Position numbers and translations under genes: made by a program. The notes beneath the pieces are model-generated. The model ran no database searches. It was not told where the DNA came from and was given only the letters and a program-made list of their open reading frames with translations. Source: SCTD01 sp963781675 (lineage in GTDB: Bacteria > Actinomycetota > Actinomycetes > Mycobacteriales > SCTD01). From it: a stretch of DNA of 64,000 bases. This document shows, in pieces, positions 19,721-28,293 of the stretch. The stretch spans positions 372,001 through 436,000 of the forward strand of contig CAWAGF010000002.1 of NCBI GenBank assembly GCA_963781675.1. Reading direction: 5' to 3'. The stretch's first letter is position 1. Every line of letters begins with the position of its first letter.

Positions 19721-20095
19721 TCAGGCCCTGGCGCGTCGGACCGCCCACGCCAGCCACAGCAGCCCGAGCCCCACGACGACCTCCGGCCGCGCCCGCCACC
19801 GGCGGGGGTCCAGTGCCGTCCCGGCCGAGCGCTTCCCCGTCACTGCCCAGGCGAGCAGCAGCAGGCCGAGCGGCGGGCCGAGCGGGTGCGCCGCCGCGGC
19901 CCCGCGCAGGTCGCCGTGCACGAGGCGGACCAGCGACCGCGTGCCGCCGCAGCCCGGGCACGGCCGGCCGGTGGTCCGACGCACCGGGCAGAGCACCGGC
20001 CCCTGGTCCACCCGCGACGACGGGACGAGGGCGGCGGCCGCCAGCAGCAGCAGCGAGACGCGCTGCCGGCGTACCGCCTCCTGCTGCGCGCTCAG
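19721..20095 (-). CDS. DUF2752 domain-containing membrane protein
   Basis: About 124 residues with the DUF2752 signature CPVRRTTGRPCPGCGGTRSL: a CPGCGxTR motif just after the first helix, followed by a predicted helix (PLGLLLLAWAVTG) and a C-terminal helix (VVVGLGLLWLAWAV). Function unknown. The cysteines could bind a metal. The start is unusual: no ATG, GTG or TTG precedes the first helix in frame. A CTG at 20095 overlaps the TGA of the upstream TM2 gene as CTGA, exactly where a coupled ATGA or GTGA would be expected. The TM2 and DUF2752 genes appear to form an operon. Confidence 0.7.
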   Translation of the reverse strand: MSAQQEAVRRQRVSLLLLAAAALVPSSRVDQGPVLCPVRRTTGRPCPGCGGTRSLVRLVHGDLRGAAAAHPLGPPLGLLLLAWAVTGKRSAGTALDPRRWRARPEVVVGLGLLWLAWAVRRARA

Positions 20096-20493
20096 CTGGC
20101 GAGCGGCAGGCCGTCGGAGTCCGGCAGCTTGCGGGTGGCGATGAGGATGATGTCGACGATGCTCCAGATCCCGCAGCCGCCCAGCGTGAGCAGCTTGAGG
20201 ACGCCGAGCCCGGTGTATCCGAGGTAGAAGCGGTCGACGCCGAGGCCGCCGACGAGGACCGACAGGATCAGCGCGGTCGTCCAGCCCTTGGACGAGAACA
20301 GCCCGGGGAGCTGGCCGGCCGGGAACCAGCCGCCGCCGTCCGCGCGCACGGGGGTGTCCGGCTTGACCTGCCCGACGGTCACCATGTTGCGCAGGTCCAT
20401 GGGCGACAGCGGCCCGGACTCGTTGCCCATGATCTGGACGAAGTAGCGGTCGGGCATGCCGGACGGCTGGGCGGCGTAGCCGGGGTGCGTCAT
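20092..20493 (-). CDS. GYF-like and TM2 domain protein
   Basis: A 133-residue protein. N-terminal part (about 15-75): a GYF_2-type module (DRYFVQIMGNESGPLSPMDL, then PDTPVRADGGGWFPAGQLPG). C-terminal part: a TM2 domain with two helices and the DRFYLG motif (LSVLVGGLGVDRFYLGYTGL, WSIVDIILIA). TM2 proteins are small membrane proteins of unknown function; the GYF-like part suggests protein binding. The ATG at 20493 has GAGGAGG at good spacing. The longer open frame upstream is basic and proline-rich and overlaps the divergent sigma factor gene, so it is rejected. Confidence 0.8.
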   Translation of the reverse strand: MTHPGYAAQPSGMPDRYFVQIMGNESGPLSPMDLRNMVTVGQVKPDTPVRADGGGWFPAGQLPGLFSSKGWTTALILSVLVGGLGVDRFYLGYTGLGVLKLLTLGGCGIWSIVDIILIATRKLPDSDGLPLAS

Positions 20494-20582
20494 GGGTCCT
20501 CCTCGTTGCCCGGTCGGGCGGTCGGAACCTAGCAAGGCACAGTGGCGTGCAACCGCAGGCGCGCGCCGTGCGTGTGGAGGGC

Positions 20583-21119
20583 ATGAGCACGACGACGGAG
20601 GACGTGGAGCGCGTGACCGACAGCCGGGCCGCAGGGCGGGCGGTGGGGTTCGACGCCTTCTACGCCGCACGCGCCCCGGGCCTGGTGCGCCAGCTGCACG
20701 CCATGACCGGGGACCTCGGCCTCGCGCAGGACGTGGTGCAGGAGGCCTTCGCCCGTGCCTGGCAGCGCTGGGCGACGGTCGGCGGCTACGACGACCCGGC
20801 CGCGTGGGTGCGGCAGGTGGCGTGGCGCCTGGCCGTCTCGCGGCTGCGCCGGGCGACGGTCGGGCGCGCGCTGCTGCGCCGGCACGGACCGCCGCCGGAC
20901 GTCCCGGGCGCCACCCCCGACCGGGTCGCCCTGATCGCCGCCCTCCGGCAGCTGCCCGACCCCCAGCGGCGGGCCGTCGTGCTGCACCACCTGGTCGACC
21001 TCTCCGTGGAGCAGGTCGCCGCCGAGACCGGCGCCCCCGTGGGCACCGTCAAGGCCCGGCTGTCCCGCGGCCGCGCCGCCCTCGCCGTCCTGCTGACCGA
21101 TGGAGACCCCCGTGCCTGA
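20583..21119 (+). CDS. ECF RNA polymerase sigma factor, SigE family
   Basis: A 178-residue extracytoplasmic-function sigma factor. Region 2 (about 20-90): FDAFYAARAPGLVRQLHAMT, GDLGLAQDVVQEAFARAWQRW, and VGGYDDPAAWVRQVAWRLAV. Region 4 (about 120-172): LPDPQRRAVVLHHLVDLSVE and TGAPVGTVKARLSRGRAALA, a typical DNA-binding HTH. This is the SigE-family pattern common in actinobacteria. ATG 20583 follows GGAGG. The next gene overlaps its end and encodes a membrane protein, the usual place for an anti-sigma partner. The signal it responds to is not visible. Confidence 0.88.
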   Translation: MSTTTEDVERVTDSRAAGRAVGFDAFYAARAPGLVRQLHAMTGDLGLAQDVVQEAFARAWQRWATVGGYDDPAAWVRQVAWRLAVSRLRRATVGRALLRRHGPPPDVPGATPDRVALIAALRQLPDPQRRAVVLHHLVDLSVEQVAAETGAPVGTVKARLSRGRAALAVLLTDGDPRA

Positions 21120-21993
21120 CGACCTGCTGGGCCCGCTCGGCGACGGCCCGCTGCCCCCGCTCGCCCCCGCGGCGGCCGTCCGCGCCCGGGGCGACCAGCG
21201 CCGCCGCCGCGGAGCCGCCGTCCTCGCCGGTGCCACCGCGCTGTCGCTCGTGCTCGGCGCCGCCGCGGCCTCCGCGCTGCTGTCCGGCGACGAGCGCGAC
21301 GCCCTGCAGGCCCGTCCCGCGCCGAGCGTCAGCACCAGCCCCAGTCCGGCGTCCGAGCCGAGCCCGCAGGGGTCCCCGACCGCCGGACCGACCGCTACCC
21401 CCGGTTCCCCCGCCGAGCCGTCACCGACCAGGACGCAGCGCGCGTACGAGGTGTCCGACCTGGTGCTCACCACCGCGGACGCCGACCGCGCCGAGCCGGG
21501 CGACTGGGCGCCGAACGGCAACGCCGACGAGGGCCCGCTGCTCGACCCCTGCCCGGGCGGCACCGCCTACCCGCGCGACGCCGACCGCACCGGCGACGCC
21601 TCCACCGTGCTGGAGAGCCGGCGCGAGGCGGGCGGGACCGGCCTGCTGCAGCAGGTCGCCCGCTACTCCTCCGAGGCCGCCGCCCAGGACGCCTTCACCG
21701 GCTACGGGCGGGCGGTCCGCGGCTGCCCGACCAAGACCGACGAGGGCACCACCGCGCGGCACGAGGTGCTCGACGAGAGCCGCTCCGGCGGCGTCCGCAC
21801 CCTGCTGGTCCGCTTCAGCAGCACCTGCCCGGAGCAGTGCGTCGGCAGCTACGAGTACTACGCGGTGCAGCAGCGCGGCGACGCCGTCAGCGTGCTCGTC
21901 GTCGGCTACGGGGAGGACGGCGACCCGGGGGTCGACGTGCTGACGCCGTTCGCCGACCTCGAGGCGGAGAAGCTGCGCGACGTCGTCAGGTAG
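21112..21993 (+). CDS. Membrane-anchored protein, putative anti-sigma partner with extracellular sensor domain
   Basis: About 293 residues: a short cytoplasmic N-terminus with RGDQRRRR, one membrane helix (AVLAGATALSLVLGAAAASAL), a Ser/Pro/Thr-rich spacer, and an extracellular domain (about 115-293) with cysteines at LDPCPGG, RGCPTKT, STCPEQC that may form disulfides. The gene overlaps the sigma factor stop. GTG 21112 has GGAG eight bases upstream; ATG 21100 is less likely. The location and architecture suggest an anti-sigma or sensory partner, but the cytoplasmic part is short and lacks a recognisable zinc-binding ZAS motif, so this is inference. A strong terminator follows. Confidence 0.6.
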   Translation: MPDDLLGPLGDGPLPPLAPAAAVRARGDQRRRRGAAVLAGATALSLVLGAAAASALLSGDERDALQARPAPSVSTSPSPASEPSPQGSPTAGPTATPGSPAEPSPTRTQRAYEVSDLVLTTADADRAEPGDWAPNGNADEGPLLDPCPGGTAYPRDADRTGDASTVLESRREAGGTGLLQQVARYSSEAAAQDAFTGYGRAVRGCPTKTDEGTTARHEVLDESRSGGVRTLLVRFSSTCPEQCVGSYEYYAVQQRGDAVSVLVVGYGEDGDPGVDVLTPFADLEAEKLRDVVR

Positions 21994-22007
21994 GCCGGGC
22001 ACGACGA

Positions 22008-22032
22008 GGCCCGGCTCCAGAGGAGCCGGGCC
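22008..22032. terminator. Bidirectional hairpin terminator
   Basis: Perfect 11-bp stem GGCCCGGCTCC (22008-22018) with GGAGCCGGGCC (22022-22032) and a 3-nt loop, lying between the convergent membrane-protein gene and sucD. The flanks add weaker pairing. The downstream GTCGTCGTC resembles the flank of the terminator at 18377. Confidence 0.75.
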
Positions 22033-22048
22033 GTCGTCGTCGTACGAC

Positions 22049-22939
<891 letters not shown>

Positions 22940-22940
22940 C

Positions 22941-24113
22941 TCAGGCTCCCTTGTTCGCGAGCTCGGCGGCCTTGTCGGCAGCGCCGTCCATGGTGTCGAC
23001 GACGGTCACCAGCGGGTGGTTCGCCTCGTCCAGGATGCGGCGGCCCTCCTCGACGTTGTTGCCGTCCAGGCGCACGACCAGCGGCTTGCTCGCGCTGTCG
23101 CCGAGCATCTCGAGCGCCTGCACGATGCCGTTGGCGACCGCGTCGCAGGAGGTGATGCCGCCGAAGACGTTGACGAAGATCGAGCGCACGTCCTGGTCGC
23201 TGGCGATGATCTCCAGGCCGTCGGCCATCACCTGCGCCGAGGCGCCGCCGCCGATGTCGAGGAAGTTGGCGGGCTTGACCCCGCCGTGCGCCTCGCCGGC
23301 GTAGGCGACGACGTCCAGCGTGCTCATGACGAGCCCGGCGCCGTTGCCGATGATGCCGACCTGGCCGTCGAGCTTGACGTAGTTCAGGCCCTTCTTCTTG
23401 GCCCGGCCCTCGAGGTCGTCGTCCGCGACCACGTCGGCGTACGTCGTGAAGACGTCCTCGTGGCGGAACTCCGCGTTGCCGTCCAGGGTGACCTTGCCGT
23501 CGAGCGCGACGATGCGGCCGTCGGGCGTCCGGCACAGCGGGTTGATCTCGACGAGGGTGGCCTCCTCCTCGACGAAGACCTTCCACATGCTGACCAGGAT
23601 GTTCGTGACCTCGTCGATCACGTCGGCCGGGATCTTGCCGGCCTCGGCGATCTCGCGGGCCTTGGCCTGGTCGACGCCCTGCACCGGGTCGACCGCGATG
23701 CGGGCCAGCGCCTCGGGGCGCTCGACGGCCAGCTGCTCGATCTCCATGCCGCCCTCGGCGCTGCACATCGCCAGGTAGGAGCGGTTGGCGCGGTCCAGCA
23801 GGTACGAGACGTAGTACTCGACCTCGATGTCGCTGGCCTCGGTGACCAGCACCTTGTGGACGACGTGGCCCTTGATGTCGAGGCCGAGGATGGCCTGGGC
23901 CTTCTCGACGGCCTCGTCGGGGGTCTCGGCCAGCTTCACGCCGCCGGCCTTGCCACGCCCACCGGTCTTCACCTGGGCCTTGACGACGACCTGCTTGCCG
24001 ATCCGCTCGGCGACGGCGCGGGCGGCCTCGGCCGTGTCCACCGTCTCGCCGGGGAGCACGGGAACGCCGTGCTTGGCGAAGAGCTCCTTCGCCTGGTACT
24101 CCATGAGGTCCAC
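22941..24113 (-). CDS. sucC: Succinyl-CoA synthetase beta subunit
   Basis: Beta subunit (390 residues) with an ATP-grasp domain (about 1-240) and a C-terminal CoA-ligase domain. Visible: MDLMEYQAKELFAKHGVPVL, VVVKAQVKTGGRGKAGGVKL (nucleotide loop), EINPLCRTPDGRIVALDGKV (metal and phosphate ligands), and GGITSCDAVANGIVQAL. The GTG at 24113 gives the usual N-terminus. A TAGCCT box about 40 bp upstream on the minus strand, 24154-24149, is a possible -10. With sucD it forms a two-gene operon. It sits divergent from the LPXTG hydrolase gene, with a 163-bp intergenic region. Confidence 0.96.
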   Translation of the reverse strand: MDLMEYQAKELFAKHGVPVLPGETVDTAEAARAVAERIGKQVVVKAQVKTGGRGKAGGVKLAETPDEAVEKAQAILGLDIKGHVVHKVLVTEASDIEVEYYVSYLLDRANRSYLAMCSAEGGMEIEQLAVERPEALARIAVDPVQGVDQAKAREIAEAGKIPADVIDEVTNILVSMWKVFVEEEATLVEINPLCRTPDGRIVALDGKVTLDGNAEFRHEDVFTTYADVVADDDLEGRAKKKGLNYVKLDGQVGIIGNGAGLVMSTLDVVAYAGEAHGGVKPANFLDIGGGASAQVMADGLEIIASDQDVRSIFVNVFGGITSCDAVANGIVQALEMLGDSASKPLVVRLDGNNVEEGRRILDEANHPLVTVVDTMDGAADKAAELANKGA

Positions 24114-24276
24114 GGGGGATCCGATCTCGTCGGGGGGTGCTTCTCTCGGCGCAGGCTATCGACCGCTGCCGGGGCGCTCCGACGCCGCCCCCGGCCTGTG
24201 ACCGGGGTCCGGGACGGGGATCAACGCGCAGCTCGCCGGTGTTGCACCTCCGCGTCGCCTACCTCCGGAGAGCCCC

Positions 24277-26277
24277 GTGCGCCGTCGCGCCGCCCTGACC
24301 CTCGCCCCGCTCGTCCTCCTGCCGGTCCTGTGGGGTGCGCCCGCCTCTGCGCAGGCCGCCCCCGCCGTCGAGGTGGTGCCGCTGGTCTTCACCGTGCCGG
24401 CCGGCCCGGACGACGTGCCCTGCACCGTCCTCGGCGACCTCTACGTCCCGAAGACGGCCACCAGGGCCACGCCCGCCGCGGCGATCCTGGCCACCAACGG
24501 CTTCGGCGGCAGCAAGGACGACGAGGGCGAGCGCGGCAACAAGACCGTCGCCCAGCACTACGCCCAGCGCGGCTACGTCGGGCTCTCGTACTCCGGGCTC
24601 GGCTTCGGCGGCAGCGGCTGCGAGATCACGCTCGACCAGCGCGAGTGGGACGGCAAGGTCGGCGACGCCCTCGCGCAGTTCCTCGGCGGCCGCACGGACC
24701 TGGCGACGCGCGACGGCCAGCCGTACGACATCGGCGGCGTCGTCCGCACCGAGCCGGGTCTGCCCTTCGACCCGGTGCTCGGCATGATCGGCGTCTCGTA
24801 CGGCGGCGAGGTGCAGTTCGCGACGGCGTCCTTCGGCCGCGTCGACACGATCGTCCCGCAGATCACCTGGAACGACCTCAGCTACTCGCTGGCTCCGAGC
24901 AACACCCGCCAGCTGCGCACGCCCACCGACCCGCGCTCGGTCAGCGCCCCGGTCGGCGTCTCCAAGATCGGCTGGACGTCGCTGTTCTTCGCGCTGGGCC
25001 TCACCCAGGACGTCTCGAACCAGCGCCCCGAGGACCTGCTCGGCCAGCTCGAGCGGGCCAACGCCTGCCCGAACTTCGACAGCCGCGCCTGCACCGCGAT
25101 CCTCGACCTGGCCTCCGACGGCGCGCCGTCGCAGGCCACGATCGACTTCGCCCGCGGCGCCTCGGTCGCGAGCTACCTCGACGAGATCGACATCCCCGTC
25201 CTGCTGAGCCAGGGCCAGGCCGACACGCTGTTCAACCTGCAGGAGGCGATCGCCACCTACAGCGCCCTGAAGCAGCGGCAGGTCCCCGTCAAGATGGTCT
25301 GGCAGAGCTGGGGGCACAGCACGGCGACGCCGGTGCCCGGCGAGCTGGACCAGCGCAAGCCGGCGGAGGAGACCTTCCTCGCCGCGATGTACGCCGCGTG
25401 GTTCGACCACTACCTGCTCGGCAAGGGCCCGAAGCCGTCGCTGGACACCGAGTACTTCCGCGACTGGGCGTACGACGGCGACACCCGCGCGGCGGTCGCC
25501 AAGGCCTACGCCAAGGCGCCCGGCTACCCGGTCGCGCCGACCCAGCGGATGCTGCTGTCCGGCAGCGACGCGCTGGTCGCTGACCCGGCCGCGGTGCAGG
25601 ACGGCACCGCGCAGTTCGCGAACGTCGTCCCGGCCGGCCTGCCGCAGAGCTACAGCGAGTACCCCGTCGTCGCCCAGGACCAGGACGTCTTCGACGCGCC
25701 CGGCACGTTCGCGCAGTTCACGTCCGCGCCGCTCGCCGAGGACCTCGACCTGGCCGGCGTCCCCGCCCTGACCGTGCAGCTGTCCAGGACGGTGCCCGCG
25801 GTGCCGCTGCCGGACGGCGCCGGAGACCTGGTGCTGTTCGCCAAGCTGTACGACATCGCGCCCGACGGGACCGTCACGCTGCAGCACCGGCTGGTGTCCG
25901 CCGCGCGGATCAGCTCGTTCGACGAGCCGGTCCGGATCGAGCTGCCGGGCGTCGTGCAGCGCTTCCCGGCCGGCCACCAGCTCGCGGTCGTGCTCGCCGC
26001 CAGCGACACCGGCTACCGCGGCAACGTGCTCCCGGCAGACGTCACCGTGACGACCTCCGCCGCGCAGCCCGGCGTGCTGGAGCTACCGGTGCTCGCGGGC
26101 GCCCCCGCGGCCGCCGTGCCGCCGGTGCTGGTGCCGGCCGAGCCCGCGCCGGCTCCCGCGGGCGGCGCGCTGCCGTCCACCGGTGCGTCCGGGCTGCTGC
26201 CGCTGGCCGCCGTGCTGCTGGTCGGCGCCGGCCTGGTCGTGCGCCGGCGCCGTACGACGACCGCCACCTCTGGGTGA
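24277..26277 (+). CDS. Secreted, wall-anchored S15/CocE-type hydrolase with LPSTG motif
   Basis: A 666-residue exported enzyme. Signal peptide about 1-29 (APLVLLPVLWGAPASAQA). Alpha/beta hydrolase domain about 30-380 with the nucleophile elbow GVSYGG, an acidic residue in SQGQADTLFN and a histidine in SWGHS, matching the X-Pro dipeptidyl peptidase/CocE fold. A jelly-roll domain (about 420-610) follows, then an Ala/Pro linker and the sorting signal LPSTG (about 632-636), a hydrophobic helix and RRRR. It should therefore be fixed to peptidoglycan by a sortase; none is encoded in this window. GTG start. The stop TGA lies within palindromic element copy 2. Natural substrate (peptide or ester) unknown. 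Confidence 0.85.
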   Translation: MRRRAALTLAPLVLLPVLWGAPASAQAAPAVEVVPLVFTVPAGPDDVPCTVLGDLYVPKTATRATPAAAILATNGFGGSKDDEGERGNKTVAQHYAQRGYVGLSYSGLGFGGSGCEITLDQREWDGKVGDALAQFLGGRTDLATRDGQPYDIGGVVRTEPGLPFDPVLGMIGVSYGGEVQFATASFGRVDTIVPQITWNDLSYSLAPSNTRQLRTPTDPRSVSAPVGVSKIGWTSLFFALGLTQDVSNQRPEDLLGQLERANACPNFDSRACTAILDLASDGAPSQATIDFARGASVASYLDEIDIPVLLSQGQADTLFNLQEAIATYSALKQRQVPVKMVWQSWGHSTATPVPGELDQRKPAEETFLAAMYAAWFDHYLLGKGPKPSLDTEYFRDWAYDGDTRAAVAKAYAKAPGYPVAPTQRMLLSGSDALVADPAAVQDGTAQFANVVPAGLPQSYSEYPVVAQDQDVFDAPGTFAQFTSAPLAEDLDLAGVPALTVQLSRTVPAVPLPDGAGDLVLFAKLYDIAPDGTVTLQHRLVSAARISSFDEPVRIELPGVVQRFPAGHQLAVVLAASDTGYRGNVLPADVTVTTSAAQPGVLELPVLAGAPAAAVPPVLVPAEPAPAPAGGALPSTGASGLLPLAAVLLVGAGLVVRRRRTTTATSG

Positions 26278-26346
26278 GCCGCAGAAGGTCCGACGGCGTA
26301 GGGGGATGGTCTGCCGCCTGAGGCCGTCGATCCTTCTGTGGATCAC
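26274..26346. repeat. 73-bp palindromic element, copy 2 (29-nt arms, 15-nt loop)
   Basis: Left arm 26274-26302 and right arm 26318-26346 with a 15-nt loop, the same geometry as copy 1. The right arm is the exact complement of the left arm of copy 1 (29 of 29). The left arm is more diverged (GTGAGCCGCAGAAGG at its outer end). Relative to copy 1 the element is inverted. It again lies between two convergent genes and again contains the TGA of the upstream plus-strand gene. Confidence 0.85.
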
Positions 26347-26380
26347 CGGGGGGATGCCCGGGGGCGGCCGGCCGGTGCGG

Positions 26381-26794
26381 CTATGCGGCGGTCGAGCCGC
26401 CGACGTTCGTCCGGACCCACTCCACGATCGACTGGGTCGTCGCCCCCGGCGTGAACACCGTGGCGACGCCCATCTCGTGCAGCAGCGGGATGTCGTCCTC
26501 GGGGATGATCCCGCCGCCGAAGACGACCACGTCGTCCGCGCCCTGGGCCTTGAGCAGCTCCATGACGCGCTGGAACAGCGTCATGTGCGCGCCGGACAGG
26601 ACCGACAGGCCGACGCAGTCGGCGTCCTCCTGGATCGTCGTCTCGACGATCTGCTCGGGCGTCTGGTGCAGGCCGGTGTAGATGACCTCCATGCCGGCGT
26701 CGCGCAGCGCGCGGGCCACGACCTTCGCGCCGCGGTCGTGCCCGTCGAGGCCGGGCTTGGCGACGACGACGCGGATGCGGCCGGGGCTGGTCAT
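26381..26794 (-). CDS. Cobalamin (B12)-binding domain protein, methylmalonyl-CoA mutase small-domain type
   Basis: A 137-residue stand-alone B12-binding module: RVVVAKPGLDGHDRGAKVVA carries the DxHxxG motif with the lower-ligand histidine, followed by GLSVLSGAHMTLF (S-x-L motif) and VVFGGGIIPEDDI (GGxxP motif). This is the C-terminal domain of methylmalonyl- or isobutyryl-CoA mutase as a separate polypeptide (icmB/mcmB-like). The catalytic large subunit is not in the window. Streptomyces has a similar gene in the same neighbourhood. The ATG at 26794 lies 47 bp from the divergent carboxyltransferase gene, hinting at joint propionate or branched-chain acyl-CoA metabolism. Confidence 0.88.
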   Translation of the reverse strand: MTSPGRIRVVVAKPGLDGHDRGAKVVARALRDAGMEVIYTGLHQTPEQIVETTIQEDADCVGLSVLSGAHMTLFQRVMELLKAQGADDVVVFGGGIIPEDDIPLLHEMGVATVFTPGATTQSIVEWVRTNVGGSTAA

Positions 26795-26841
26795 CGAGCC
26801 TCCATGAGGGCAACAGCAGGACGGTGGGAGAGTACGCCGCC

Positions 26842-28206
26842 ATGAGCCCCGGCATGGACGGAGACTGGCGTGCCGCCCTGCTCGCCGGCGCCACGGCCGT
26901 CGAGGTGCCCGCCGCGGGGCGCAACCCCGCCGCCTGGCCCGGCTACGTGCCGCGGCAGGCGGTGTCGGTGTGGCGGCTGCCGGGCGGACCGGTGGCGGCC
27001 GCCTGGGACTTCTCGGCGTACGGCGGCAGCTTCGGCGAGGACGACGCGACCGCGCTGGTCGCGGCGGCGCGCCTCGCGGTCGAGGAGCGGCGCCCGCTGC
27101 TGACGCTGGTCCGCTCCGGCGGGACCCGCCTGCAGGAGGGCATGGCCGCCCTGGTCGGCATCCCCCGGGCCCGCCTGGCGCTGCTCGACCTGGCCGCGGC
27201 CGGGCTGCCGCACCTGAGCGTCGCGGACGCGCCGACGACCGGCGGCGTGTGGATCAGCGTGGCGTCGGCGGCCGACCTGCGCTGCGCGGTCGAGGGCGCC
27301 ACCGTCGGCTTCGCCGGACCGCGGGTCGTCCAGGCCGTGACCGGCGTGCTGCCCGCGGAGGGCAGCCACACCGCGACCTCCGCGCACGCGGCCGGCCTGG
27401 TGGACGCCGTGCTGCCGGCGGACGAGGTCGCAGCCTGGCTCGAGCGGGTCCTCACCGCGCTGACCCTCGCGCCGGTGGACGTGCCGGCGCCGGTGGACGG
27501 CACGCCGGTCACCAGGACCGGCTGGGAGCAGGTGCAGGCCGCCCGGTCCCGCACCGCCTCCGGGCGTGACCTGCTGGCCCGGCTCGTCCTGGACGCGGTC
27601 CCGCTGCAGGCACCGCGCGGCGACACCACGGTCACGGCCGCCGTGGGCCGGGTGGCCGGCCGGCCCGTCGTGGGCGTCGCCCTGGCCGCCGAGCTCGGCG
27701 GACGCCCGACCCCGGACGGCTACCGGCTGGCCACCCGGGCCTACCGGCTCGCCGGACGGCTCGGCCTGCCGGTGCTGTCGCTGGTGGACACCCCCGGAGC
27801 CGAGCCCGGCACCGAGGCCGAGGAGGGCGGCATCGCCCCCGCGATGGGCGAGGCGCTCGACGCGCTGCTGACCTGCCCGACGCCGACGCTCGCGCTGGTG
27901 CACGGCGAGGGCGGCTCCGGCGGGGCGCTGGCTGCGGCTGCGGCGGACCGGGTGCTGCTCGGCCCGGACGCCTACTTCGCCGCGATCGGGCCGGAGGGGG
28001 CGCAGGCGGCCCTGCGGCGCCCCGCCCAGGAGTGCGCCGACCTCATGCGCATCACGCCCGGCGACCTGCTGGCGCTCGGAGCCGCGGACGCGCTGGTCGC
28101 CGACCCGGCAGACGTGGTCGGCCACCTCGTCGCGCTGCTCGACGCCCCCGACCGGCTCGTACGCCGTCGTGAGCGCTGGTCCGCCCCGCTGCCGGGCCGG
28201 CTGTGA
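26842..28206 (+). CDS. Fused acyl-CoA carboxylase carboxyltransferase
   Basis: A 454-residue protein with two crotonase-like carboxyltransferase halves: beta-like about 1-215 (RSGGTRLQEGMAALVG, TTGGVWISVA) and alpha-like about 235-454 (LPVLSLVDTPGAEPGTEAEEGG, LVHGEGGSGGALAAAAADRV, FAAIGPEGAQAAL). It lacks biotin carboxylase and biotin carrier parts. Fused subunits like this belong to acetyl- or acyl-CoA carboxylases; the acyl substrate is not readable. Start taken at ATG 26842 with GGGAG about 11 bases upstream; GTG 26824 is an alternative. Divergent from the B12-binding gene, so the pair may relate to methylmalonyl/propionyl-CoA chemistry. Confidence 0.82.
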   Translation: MSPGMDGDWRAALLAGATAVEVPAAGRNPAAWPGYVPRQAVSVWRLPGGPVAAAWDFSAYGGSFGEDDATALVAAARLAVEERRPLLTLVRSGGTRLQEGMAALVGIPRARLALLDLAAAGLPHLSVADAPTTGGVWISVASAADLRCAVEGATVGFAGPRVVQAVTGVLPAEGSHTATSAHAAGLVDAVLPADEVAAWLERVLTALTLAPVDVPAPVDGTPVTRTGWEQVQAARSRTASGRDLLARLVLDAVPLQAPRGDTTVTAAVGRVAGRPVVGVALAAELGGRPTPDGYRLATRAYRLAGRLGLPVLSLVDTPGAEPGTEAEEGGIAPAMGEALDALLTCPTPTLALVHGEGGSGGALAAAAADRVLLGPDAYFAAIGPEGAQAALRRPAQECADLMRITPGDLLALGAADALVADPADVVGHLVALLDAPDRLVRRRERWSAPLPGRL

Positions 28207-28218
28207 CCCCTCGTCATG

Positions 28219-28256
28219 TGAGATCGGTCTCAGGCGGGGCAGGGGCCCGCTAGCGT
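28219..28256 (+). promoter_or_regulatory. Promoter with palindromic operator upstream of the lipase gene
   Basis: TGAGATCGGTCTCA at 28219-28232 is a 5-4-5 inverted repeat. A TAGCGT -10 box follows at 28251-28256 (TANNNT), so the palindrome covers the -35 position. The predicted start of transcription near 28263 leaves a short leader with GGAGG before the GTG at 28294. A TetR-type repressor site is plausible, but no regulator gene is adjacent. Confidence 0.5.
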
Positions 28257-28293
28257 CAGCACCCAGACGCCCCTGATCCCGGCTGGAGGCACC

